Shown piece by piece: positions 26,201 to 36,800 of a stretch of 64,000 nucleotides of DNA. A program made the position numbers and the translations under genes. Positions within the stretch are counted from its first letter, which is position 1, and the number at the start of each line of letters is the position of its first letter. Source of the DNA: Aquila chrysaetos chrysaetos (taxonomy: Eukaryota > Chordata > Aves > Accipitriformes > Accipitridae); NCBI RefSeq assembly GCF_900496995.4, contig NC_044004.1, positions 82,033,538 through 82,097,537 on the forward strand, given 5' to 3'. The notes beneath the pieces were generated by a model. It was not told where the DNA came from and made no database searches. It worked only from the letters and a program-made list of their open reading frames with translations.

Positions 26201-27016
26201 AGGATTTGCTGTCTTCTACAACTACAATCTAAAAGCACTTATGGTGAACAAAATTATTTCCACGACAATCCAGATAAAAAATTTTCACTGGCACTATTCT
26301 GGGCTAAAAGTGGCATTGCTCCAAAATAAGAGTTGACTAAAACACTTTCAGCAAGTTTACCACCTCTACCCCCTGCCCCAACCTCTCTTACAATTTTGTT
26401 TTCATTTAAGTATTTCTAAGGTTGTCTCAGTTAAGTTTTTCTTTGCTAGGGGCTCAGCTTTTCATTGGCACTTGTTTTTTGTCAAGTGTTTTAGGTTGCT
26501 TGAAAGGCACACTGGAAAGAATCAGAACAGAGCATACATAAGAGTTACCCATCTTATCATCTCTAAACATTAGGGTTACCCATCTTATCATCTCTAAACA
26601 TTAGGGTGCATTTCAGCATTAATAATTACAAGAAAACCAGAATTACAACTGAGGGGAGGACAGCTGAATTACACAACATAACCTGAGATTAAGGCAAACA
26701 ACCACAAGTGAGAGAAAGTCACAGGAGAGACAAGGAAACTCAAACACAAGCTTACATAGGATTTCATTTGTCTGTTCATCTCACCCTTGCCAAAAATACC
26801 TTGTTGCCATGTTTTCTACTCTTTGAACCAGCCTCTGGTACTTAATGTTTAGAGTCTTTGGCCCTAGATGTGCAATTCAGCTGCCAACTTGGCACAAATG
26901 CCTACACACACCCAGCCCTACAGCTTAACAAAATAAACCCCAGCAGGTATCACCATGTCACCAGACATGGTGCTACTGGTTGCAGATTTCCAGTAGTTGT
27001 TGGCTGCTCAGCTTTT
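26201..27016. other. Intergenic, no gene seen
   Basis: Sequence right of the TIFA 3' end. Apart from a perfect 31-base tandem duplication at 26544-26605, I see nothing beyond AT-rich unique DNA. If the unassigned minus-strand exons at 27-28 kb are real, their 3' untranslated region would lie here, but no canonical minus-strand AATAAA stands out. Confidence 0.5.
26544..26605 (+). repeat. Perfect 31-bp tandem duplication
   Basis: Two identical adjacent 31-base units, 26544-26574 and 26575-26605, each starting GTTACCCATC. The absence of mismatches suggests a recent event. It lies between TIFA and AP1AR. Confidence 0.95.
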
Positions 27017-27085
27017 CTATGCTTTTGACCGGAGTCTTCTGACTCTAATTAGACAGAGTGGCCAATACCTGCAGATGCAAGCTGT
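27017..27085 (-). CDS. Candidate terminal exon of an unidentified minus-strand gene
   Basis: A minus-strand acceptor with a strong pyrimidine tract (CTCTCTTTTTCTAG, exon from 27085) is followed by 22 open codons, ACA to GCA, and a TAG at 27019-27017. It accepts phase 0, which is how the exon-like block at 27528-27655 ends. The 22 residues are basic near the end (RVRRLRSKA) and match nothing I know. The block is short enough to be open by chance. Confidence 0.2.
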   Translation of the reverse strand, partial: TACICRYWPLCLIRVRRLRSKA

Positions 27086-27527
27086 CTAGAAAAAGAGAGC
27101 AAGATGCAAACATAATCTGAAACAAGCTCTTACGCATAAAAGCTTTTACATTAAATCAGCCTCTCATATAAAATGCATGGGATTTCTTACGCTGGCTAAT
27201 TTGGCTTGTGTGCGAGGGAGGAAGGAGCGTTAGTTTTGTATTCCCACTAAATGGCTCTCTTCCTATTAGTGCTCTTAAATTATTACAGATGACATGCAAG
27301 TTCTTGTTTTGTACTGCTTTGGGTTTAAAAAACAGGTTGCTAATACTACCACTAAGCAGTATTGTTACCCAATTTCCATTCACTGGCTCTGTTACATTAA
27401 CCTATGGCACTGATCATAGTAATTGCTTACACCTTCTGGGCTATTATCTAAAGAAAAAGTGACAACTCCAATCTCAAATTTTCAAGTACAATATATAAAC
27501 AGAAGCGTCTACAAATAGAGTACTTAC

Positions 27528-27655
27528 GGGAGAAAAGTCTTCTGTCTGGTCTGCAGAGTTCAGAGTGCTGCGTCTCAGTAGATTTTGTATTCGCTCTATA
27601 CAGAGGGACTCTACAGATATCCACAGATCTGGAGTGGCAGATTCCTTAGGCACAT
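27528..27655 (-). CDS. Candidate internal exon, unidentified minus-strand gene
   Basis: A 128-base block bounded by a good acceptor (CTCCTGGTTCCTGTAG) and a consensus donor (TCTCCC|GTAAGTAC). One frame is open throughout: two bases plus 42 codons, starting VPKESATPDLWISVES and continuing LCIERIQNLLRRS. The composition looks like protein, with an amphipathic stretch in LCIERIQNLL. It would start in phase 1 and end in phase 0. It lies between TIFA and AP1AR, where mammals have no gene that I know of. Alternatives are an untranslated exon of ALPK1 or AP1AR, or a noncoding antisense RNA of TIFA. I do not recognise the family. Confidence 0.35.
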
Positions 27656-28123
27656 CTACAGGAACCAGGAGAAAACCTTGGGAATAGTCATATACTTGCC
27701 ATTAGTCATATATTGCTAACTTAATTGTGAGAAATATTACACACACAAAGGCAGCTAACATTTTTTGTAGTTTTTGCTTGGTTCAACTGTCCTAGTATTC
27801 ACAATCATGGAATACTAAAAGACAATGCTGAAACACCGATTTTATGCTTAACCAAGTAACTCTGAACAGACTGCCCAAATAGTCACATCAAATGATTTTA
27901 TATTCAACAATGGTTCAACTTTAGCATAGAAACATATGTATAACCCATAGGTGAACAACTCAGTAAAACACTTCCCTGGAATTAAAAATAATAGTCCCCT
28001 ATTAAAAACACTGAATTTCCTCTATACAGGCACAACTGGCTAAGTCAACTCAAATGGTGCACTAGCTCAGACAGACATGAAGACAGGGAAGCTGCTTGCA
28101 TTACACAAGGAAGGTTATCTTAC

Positions 28124-28267
28124 CTTTGAACTATGAGGGTACAGCTGCTTGTTTCCGATAGAAGGGCTCCATGCTCCAAGCTCCTCAAGTCCTCCGTTAT
28201 GGCAGCTTGTCAGAGCTTCCCTTCCAAAGCAACAGGTCTCAAGAAGGGATGCTGTGGAATTCAGTAT
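28124..28267 (-). CDS. Candidate internal exon, unidentified minus-strand gene
   Basis: A 144-base block with acceptor GTGTCTCTAG (exon from 28267) and donor TTCAAAG|GTAAGATA (exon to 28124). The phase-0 frame is open for all 48 codons, including ETCCFGREALTSCHNGG and WSPSIGNKQLYPHSSK. The other frames contain stops. Because it ends in phase 0 and the block at 27528-27655 needs phase 1, the two cannot be joined directly and stay in frame. No relative is recognised. Confidence 0.3.
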
Positions 28268-29890
28268 CTAGAGACACAGCTAATTATTTATTAAAACCTT
28301 CCTTAGTTTGCTGACATGCATGACATGGCAGCCACAAAACCAGCAACAGATAAAACATTGCCAAACGTAAGACTGACTGAAAATTTTAATGACTTCTAAA
28401 TTTGTACAGATATCCATTTTACAGTACTGTTGAATTGTTTCACGAGCTGTTTACATAATCTTTCAATTTCTTAAAGTTCCACAAATATTGACCATAACTT
28501 CTTAAGTCACTCAGTGTGGCACACTGAGCTCTGAAAAGCAAAACGCTATTAACCACGGCTACAGGACATGCCCATCACAGTAAAAGCCTTCAGCTGGAGT
28601 CAGCTTCCTTTTCCTAAGTGCTTGTTCCTTCTACAAGCAGGACTATCAGCTAGTTAACTTTCTCAAAGCATGGTCAGGACAAGTTAACCTCATGTTCACT
28701 GGTCAGAAAAAGTAGTGACCACTGCAGGGTAAGTTACAGTTTCAGCAGGTAAAAAACTTGTTATTTACATGTTGAGAAAGTTGCCTTTGTTTCCATAGGA
28801 ATATAGTATACAAATAAACGTTCAGGAGAAGTTACACAGTAGTAGCCTATGCCAAACCAAAAATATACATTTGATGTGTACAAATTTTTAAAGCTTATTA
28901 CAGGCATTGCAAACGTAGATAACTACATTAAAATAGTTTCAATGACATAGCTACAATTTAAATTAAGAAATGGAATGTTATCAACAATATTTATCTGTTC
29001 ATTAATGTTGATATTTGTACATATTTAATCCAAGTGTGCAGTTATTTTTGTTCAAGTTATCATGAAGAGGACCACACTGCAGTGACCCTAATATTATATA
29101 TAGGCTCAGATGATCTAACAGTGACACAACTTTCACCATCAAATTCAGTTCTGATGATGATGCAGATTTTACTACTTAACACAGCATGTTGCTTTTACTC
29201 CACAATGGTGAAGTGACACCCTGTTCCCTTTTTTTTCAGGGACTAGACAGCTACACAAAATAACAGTAGAATAGAATGGCTTTACTGAAACTTTGGGGAA
29301 AGCTTGAAATCTACAAGTGTTTTGCACGTCCTCTTCAGTGAGCTTTTTCTTTTTTTAAAAAGTGTAACTTATGTTAAATATTGGGGGACGCCACACAAGA
29401 CATTACACCAGATTTGCAATAACTGCACACCTCCTTGAATTTCAGTCTGCTATTAGCAGTATTAACCATCCGGTTTAGAGGCACAGGAAAGCTAGAGCAC
29501 TTAAACACACTGTTTTGTAACTTGAACTTTTTTTTTTTTCCTTTTTAAAAATGTATCGATAGGAATTCAGTCTTTAGGTTCTTGTTCTTCCCACCCCAGC
29601 AGCAGAGCAATCATCCCTCCCCCAGCTCACTCAGAGAATGTTGCTTTTCAATAATTGTTCCAGTTGAGCTGAATTATAAGTTTTTGCACAAATACAGAAT
29701 TTTAAGGACCATGTAGTAACAGATGTTGGTCTGTTTGTGAGGGCGGGGAAATCAAGACTTTGGTCCTCCCAGTTCTCCACTAGATACTGGTTAAAATTTC
29801 CAGTTTGACACAAAGAATTTTTATAGTTGTTTTTCTATCTAGCACACACTTACTAAGTCTGGCATATTATACAAGACAGTATCTTACCTA
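28268..29890. other. Intergenic, AT-rich, no gene seen
   Basis: Stretch between the unassigned exon-like blocks and the predicted AP1AR 3' end. AT-rich with short T runs (for example near 29527-29540). No repeat family or coding frame with good splice sites is recognised. Confidence 0.45.
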
Positions 29891-30534
29891 AACTGATTAT
29901 TTATACTAAGTTTATTGAGGTTAACTGTGCTTAGCATAAAGTAACAAAACAATAAAATAAATGGGAAGAGGACAACACAAGGCTAAGAAGACTATAAGCT
30001 AGACAGGGAAAAACTGCAATTTACCATGTGTGAAATTTGTTTTGCAGCTGGCTAAGTACACCCTCTAAATAGCTAAAGAACAAGTCAAAAAGCACATATT
30101 GGAAATAAAATTTTTTTTAAATTATTTTTCTATATTCAAGTATTACTTAAATTATATAAGACTGTTTATGAGTTAAGTGTTAGACCAATGATGAATTTTA
30201 AAACCAAAATCAGTAGAAACATCATCCAGAAAAAAAGGCTAGTTAAAATATAGATATGTCAAGCTATGAAGCTTAAATTAGTGCAGATAATTTCATATTA
30301 AATCCAGATATCCAGAAATATACAGAATAGAATCATCCCAGTTTTCATAAAAGCTTAGAAGGTAGGTGATAAAATTGCACTTAATTCTGAATTAATTCAG
30401 ATAGCAAGTCATTCCCATTCCTTGCTGATCAATTTGTAAGAAAAAGGGAACCATGTTAAAAAAGAGCAAATTGGTTTTGTACATTCTATTTCACTTTTCA
30501 ACACGTGGTCGTAAACAAGGGCCACGCAGCTTCA
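29890..30534 (-). other. AP1AR: AP1AR 3' untranslated region (predicted)
   Basis: AT-rich minus-strand sequence following the AP1AR stop codon at 30537-30535, ending at the candidate AATAAA (29916-29911). The extent is inferred from that signal only. Confidence 0.4.
29911..29916 (-). terminator. AP1AR: Candidate polyadenylation signal of AP1AR
   Basis: Plus strand TTTATT, that is AATAAA on the minus strand, about 620 bases after the AP1AR stop codon, with GTAAGTGTGTG-like sequence some 60 bases downstream. It is the best canonical signal near the stop, but not certain to be the one used. Confidence 0.45.
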
Positions 30535-30800
30535 CTATCTGTCTTGATGATCAGAATCAGATATCCTTACACCTGATGCAGACAAATCTAATACAGGATT
30601 TACAAATCCAGCATATTCTGAATTGCCATTATCATCCATTTCAGCGCTAACAAAGTCATTCTCCCACTCCAATCCATTAGAATCGTCAGAGGCTGAAGCT
30701 GGATTACTTCCTGTCTTCTTGCTATTAAATTTCAGTGCCGCCCGGAGTATATCTTCTTCTGTTTTGGAGCGTTCTCTCATTGGAATCATTCTGTTCATGC
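30535..30800 (-). CDS. AP1AR: AP1AR exon 10 (terminal coding exon)
   Basis: Acceptor AAAATTGCAG, then GC completing a Gly codon, MNRMIPMRERSKTEED and onward to the stop (residues 215-301). Carries the second acidic tryptophan motif LEWENDF. Confidence 0.93.
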
Positions 30801-33800
30801 CTGCAATTTTAGACATGTTTATGAGAAAGACAATTTTGAGGGAAGTACCTTTACGTTTGTGCTAGAACATCAGAAGAAACAACAAGAATCCTTTAGAGAT
30901 CCAGACTCTGGTAATTTCACTCCTGAGCATCACCGTATTTTTTCTGCTGATGGCGTTCACACTAAATCCATAGTTTACAGTCAGTTTTGGCCCAAATGAA
31001 CACAACAGCCAATGATGTCATTTTACAGAGTTCTAAGGAAGACAGACAACATAGTGAAACAACTCACCAGCAGTGTTTATTTCTCCTATATATGCAGCCT
31101 GCTGCCCTACATTATGGGCGTGTAAATATTAGAAGATTTTTGGTACTGTGCTGTTTCAAAAAAAGCTAAATGTCTGGGGAATCTTGTAACACTCCTGTAA
31201 CTTTCTGACAAACAGATGAAACATCATCATGTGAAAAATATAAAACAGCAGCTACCATTTAGATAGATATTGGGTGCATTTGCCTAGGAAAGGTCTTCTG
31301 TTTGTCTGAAAAGGTGTATTTAATTTCACACAAAATAAGGCAAAACATTGGTCAGAAAACTGCACAAAGACATCAGAGATGCTATTTATTTTATCAGTAA
31401 TTATAGACCTTCTCATGGTGTATCAAAACCCTGCCACATCAGTGGAAAGGAACAAGGGAAAGTTTTACTATACTACTCTTATTCACTGGACTCCTCGTAC
31501 ATTCCTAACTAAACTCCCCTTTTAATTTTGGAGTAACTACCTAACTAATTAATTATAATTAAAAAGTTATATATTGCAAGTGAAACACACAACTCTTGGG
31601 GGGGGGGGAACAGAGGGGGAGGGAGCCATAGAAAAATTATATCTAAGGAGGTAAATTTTTCCCTTCATCAGACTCAAATGATCGATTTTTTGTTACTACT
31701 TTCAACTTGATTATTCCTTTGGTACCAATGGCTCACTGAAGCTGTTGTCCCTTTCAAAATACATTGCCTAAAGTACCAATACAACATTAGCACTACAAGT
31801 TCCTTGTCTGTTATCTGTACATGACACCAAAGAACGAAAACAGAATCACTGTATCAAAAATCTGTATTTAATCCAGGACAGTTACCGTTTCCATTTTCTC
31901 CTCACACCCTTTGTCTTCCTGTATAATACTCTTGATAAACTATAACATTTCAGGGCACAAACTATGCATCATCTGTGCTCAGATAGCTCCAGTCCACAAT
32001 CCCATTTCAGTGCTACCATTACATAATGATTATACACTACCATTAGTAGCACATAATCACGCCCAGTTCAGGATCTAGGCATTCCCTGTTAAGAACCGCC
32101 TAATGTGGCAACTTTTCAGTCAAGCAATGTCATCTTTTGCTACTATTCTTAGTAGCGTTTTTTTTAAAGGCTAATACCCTTTCAAAACACTGGTTCTTCT
32201 CTACTTTGGGTCGAGCCCCCATACAACTTTGTCTACTAACAGTAAAAACGTGTGACTAGACCATAAATGAAGATACCTGTTCACGAAACCCATATGCACT
32301 TACTTTTTTGGAGTTGTTCAGTCTCCATGGTAGATTTTGACAGCACACACAGTAACTAAACCTCTTATCCCAAGCAAGCAGTCAACCCCTTCAGGGAGAC
32401 GGTTATAATACGCTTAAGTTGGGCCAGATCTACCCAGAATGAGCTAAAAACTACTCAAAGTCCTTGCAATATTGACTAGTACTTCTTTCAAAAGACCACA
32501 TTGCTTCCTTTGCAGCCATGAAAACAAGTAACCTTCTCAACCATAAGCAATCCTCCATAGATTACCTCACCATCTCTTCTGCTCAAGATTGAAGGTGACT
32601 GCCAAGAAGAGATGCACTGCCATCACAATGACCAACTCTTAAAAATTATTCCCCTCTGTAGAGCACAGGCTAGTAGAAATCAGAAATGGAACTACGCAGT
32701 AACTCTGTTCTCTGTTTTTAGGCAGTTTGGGGCACTTCTCAGCACTTACTATTTAGTTACCTCAAAACCAGGTGAATACTTATGGCTAAGTCAATGTGAC
32801 AGTGCTAAGAGAACAATGAATATCAAACATCACAGATTGTTAATTCTGTGTACAGAATTAAAAATTTCCAGCAACATGGATAATATAAGCCCGTATGCAA
32901 CAAGATCCTCAGCCAGTCAAATGAACAAGGTAATTCTGCATGCAGGTATGCCTGGTAAAGACTGAATCTTGCCCTCATCTGGTTTTCAGTAGTTACTTAG
33001 AAAGATATTACATTAAGCAAACACGTAAGAGTGGGAGGACAAGTCAATCTGTAGAAAAGCAAAGAATGTGATTTTCCTATTTCTTAAGCACAGTGTAGAA
33101 TACAGAGTTTACAAAACACTGTTTCTGCACTGGTGCTAATTACTCTCAACATAAAATCCAGTGTATTTCACCATACATGTTCTTACCCTAGCTTCAGTTC
33201 CTCTAGAATGCTAATAGCTCTTGCTCACAGTAGCTAAAAAAAGATGCTGGGTATTTCTGGGTAAATCTGTGAAAGTTAAGTCTTTCAAAACAGGTTTCTG
33301 AATTAGACGTTTTAGTGCTCGAGAGTGCTAAACATTTAAACTACACACAGATTGTTAAAAAACAGTCTATTAAAGCAAAAAAAAAATCTGCTACACATTG
33401 GCTAAAAGAAATTCTAGCTTATTTTTGGTCAGCTTTTCAAGAGTTAATTTCTCAAAATTTTGGATTAACTTTGAAACAAAGACAAGAGCTTATGCAGATT
33501 TACTAAGGAGAACAAAAAAGATGTATAACGACCAGCAGCAGCAATTAGGATAGTTGGGATACTCACCTAGAATGCAGACCTAAGTTTCCAGTAGAAGTTA
33601 CAATAAAAGCAATTAGGATTTAAAGAAACAATGCCTCCCAAAAGACTTCAGTCAAAGACTCCTGACCAACTTTCACATTTTGAAACAAAGCTGTTCCTTC
33701 TGCTACTGGCTCACAAGAGGGCAGCATTTCTTTACCATTAGTTTTGTTGTGAGTTTGCAAGTCAGTTCCACAAAATGCAGGAAAAGACATTTACTGAAGG

Positions 33801-36800
33801 ATCCAAAGAAACGAATTCATTTATTAGACAGATAACGACATTTATCAAAATACGCAATTTTCTAGGTAAAAATAATATACAGTTTAATCATTACAGCCTT
33901 AACAGAAATTCCATCAGAATTAAGTTTTAGATCACCTTCCCTTTTGAAAACGATAAATTTACAATCAACAGAGTTTAAACTGTCAGCATTTTTAACTGCT
34001 AAGTTCAGAATGAAACTGAATGGCAGAATAAATACCTTCTTCATCTTCCCACTCTAAATCTAATGAAGTGCTGTCATCATTTCCACTCGTTGATTTTGTT
34101 TTGGTCATTAAGTCACAACTGCTCTCTGTGTTGGGCGTTAGCACTGTAGCATCAGATGAAAGTCCTACATAAAAAAATGTATTCTTCATTTGTAAACATA
34201 CTTGAATTTGAGGTTCAATATGCAAATCTAAACTTTCAAAAGGAAGTTTTTATGGTGCTTTGTGGCCTTTAAACCTCAGGAACATTTGAAAAAGCACTTC
34301 ATCCATCACTTGAAAGAGTATACAGTAGCTTTTTAATAGTCACCATCACTAAGATATTACAAGAGGACATTTAGCAATACTGTCTAATTAGAACTATAGA
34401 GGAATTTAGTAAGCTGTACTTGTGTGAAGACTTAAAAAAAAAACCAACCAAAACCAACAACAACAAAAAAACAAAACAAAACAAAACCCCAAGAACCAAC
34501 CCTCCCCAAAACCACCCCAAACTACAGGCAGTGTTTCCCAAGAATTACCATCAGTCCTCCAACTTCTTAGTGACTATCACACATCCATAAGTTTTCATGA
34601 AAGTACAAGCTTATAAAATTGTTTTCCTCTAAATCGTTAGTGGAATTTTTAAATATAGACAGTCAAATCCTCTCTTGCACTTCATCAGGGAAAAGAAAAA
34701 AAAAGAACCCTTAGTATGATTCTAATTATTTCCCTAAGAGACAAATAAAAAAGTATACACAGACATTTGCATCTTTATCTTGCAGCTAGGTTTCACAAGA
34801 AAAGTTCACTGTATTGATGTTGCCTCCACAAAGATGGCTGGAAAGTCCTAGTAAAATAAAATCGACACACAGGACTTGTTTGCTTAGAGAACTTGCTTTT
34901 GAGGACTGGAATGGCCGTAGCACAAATTGTATATGCTGTGTTTTTCAAACACTTGAAGCATCAGGGATTAGAAAAGAAAATAAGTTTCTATCAGTTTTTT
35001 TTTTTATACAGATATATGTATACATATTTTATATATATATATTTGTGTGTGTATATAATAATATAAATAAATTATGTTTATCTAGAAAAAGAAATAGCAC
35101 TCTGCTCCTCAGAGTCACTTAACATGTAAAGACATGCATAAGAAAAGGAAGACTTACTACTACTTCGAAAAGCTTCATACTGGAATTTTGTATTTCTTAA
35201 GAAAAAATCAATATCTTCCTCTGCCACAGAGCTGTAAGAACAATGCATGTATTGTTTTTAGCTTTATAAACCTCTAAGGATGCTATAAAAGATATGTTAA
35301 TCCACGTGCCCCCCCCGTTCTAAGCTTCAAAGTACACACACCTTTAACTAAAATCTTTATAAAAGATGAGCATAGAAAATGGCTTTCCATTCCTTCTTAT
35401 CACACCGTCTCCCAGTCTGAGCTTCTGCTCAATTTTTAGTAGTAGTTTCAGTCACTTTAGGTAATGCCTCCTTAATCTTCAATTCCTTTTTTAACTAATG
35501 AATTAAAACCCTGCTACTGCAGTCCATTTCTAAAATCTGTGTAGTTCCTACTCATGCCATAGAACCTCAGTTTTTACAGCTCCCTTTCTAATCGTACTTC
35601 CCTAACTGAAAATCCCTCCTATCCACCTTCTCTTCCATTCAAAAATAGGCGTTTGAATTTAGAGTTTTTCTAAACTCAAATACCATTCCACAATAAATTT
35701 CTTTGGGGGTTTTTTTGTGGGTTTCCCCCCCCCCCCCCCCCAACACTGAACACAGAAGGTGGGAGTAAAGAGAATTAAATGAATAATATTAATGAAGAAA
35801 CAGGCAGACTATATAAACCATTCATTGCCCCATTTGATTAGCATGTATTTTTACTGGGCATTTAAAACAGGGTTCTTAATAATAAAAATATTTTTATATT
35901 AGCCAATATTTTACATATAAACACTTTCTAATATAAAACACTAGAAATTTTTGTGTGTGTGTATATATATTGGTAGCTGGGAGTAGGTTCAATTTTGTAT
36001 GCATCAGTCTAATAACTACAGTGAAAACCAGAATGAAAATCTCTCCACTAATTTTGCATATTAATGGCAACCAGTTTGCATTCAGTAACTATTTGGCATA
36101 AGAAAACTGCAATGAATGAAAACAACTCTGACTTAGAAATGCTGTGTTTGTAAGGTTTGAAAAACGTGTGGGTTTTGTGTGTGGGGGGGTGTGATAGGAG
36201 ATGAGGAACAGGAGTAAAAAACAGTCATGGTTCTCAATTGTCATTAATAAAATTTTATATCTTACCTCTGATATTCTCCATTATTAACAGCATGTGCTCT
36301 CTGTGTTATCCTTTGCTGTCTACGCTGCTATCGAAAGAAGTAAATTGTTGAAAAAGCTGAATGCAATCACTCAGGACTAATATACTCAATACACTAAACA
36401 TTCCCTTAATTGCGACATGAGGAGCACTGTCCTGGTCCTTGGAGCAGCCTAAGTACAACTCAGGAAAAGACTGACTTTCATTCAAATAAAGATCAAATTT
36501 TATGATACTGAAGGTATTACATGCAAGTGGATATTGTTTTTAATCTCAGAAATCTCTCCATTTAAAAGAAGGTAGCTTTGTGAATAGAGTTCTCAAGTTT
36601 TTAACCTATTTCATGCACCACAAAAAAAAAAAAAAAAGGCATCAATTTGTCCAGAAACATGTGAACACCACCTCATTCATGACTGCACCTGTCCTCTTCT
36701 CTATTGTCTTCTCTTCTTAAGCCACAGGTATTTTCAATGCACAACTAACACCTGGGTTATGTTTGATTTGTTTTGCTCTGTACACCAGAACAGTCAGCCT

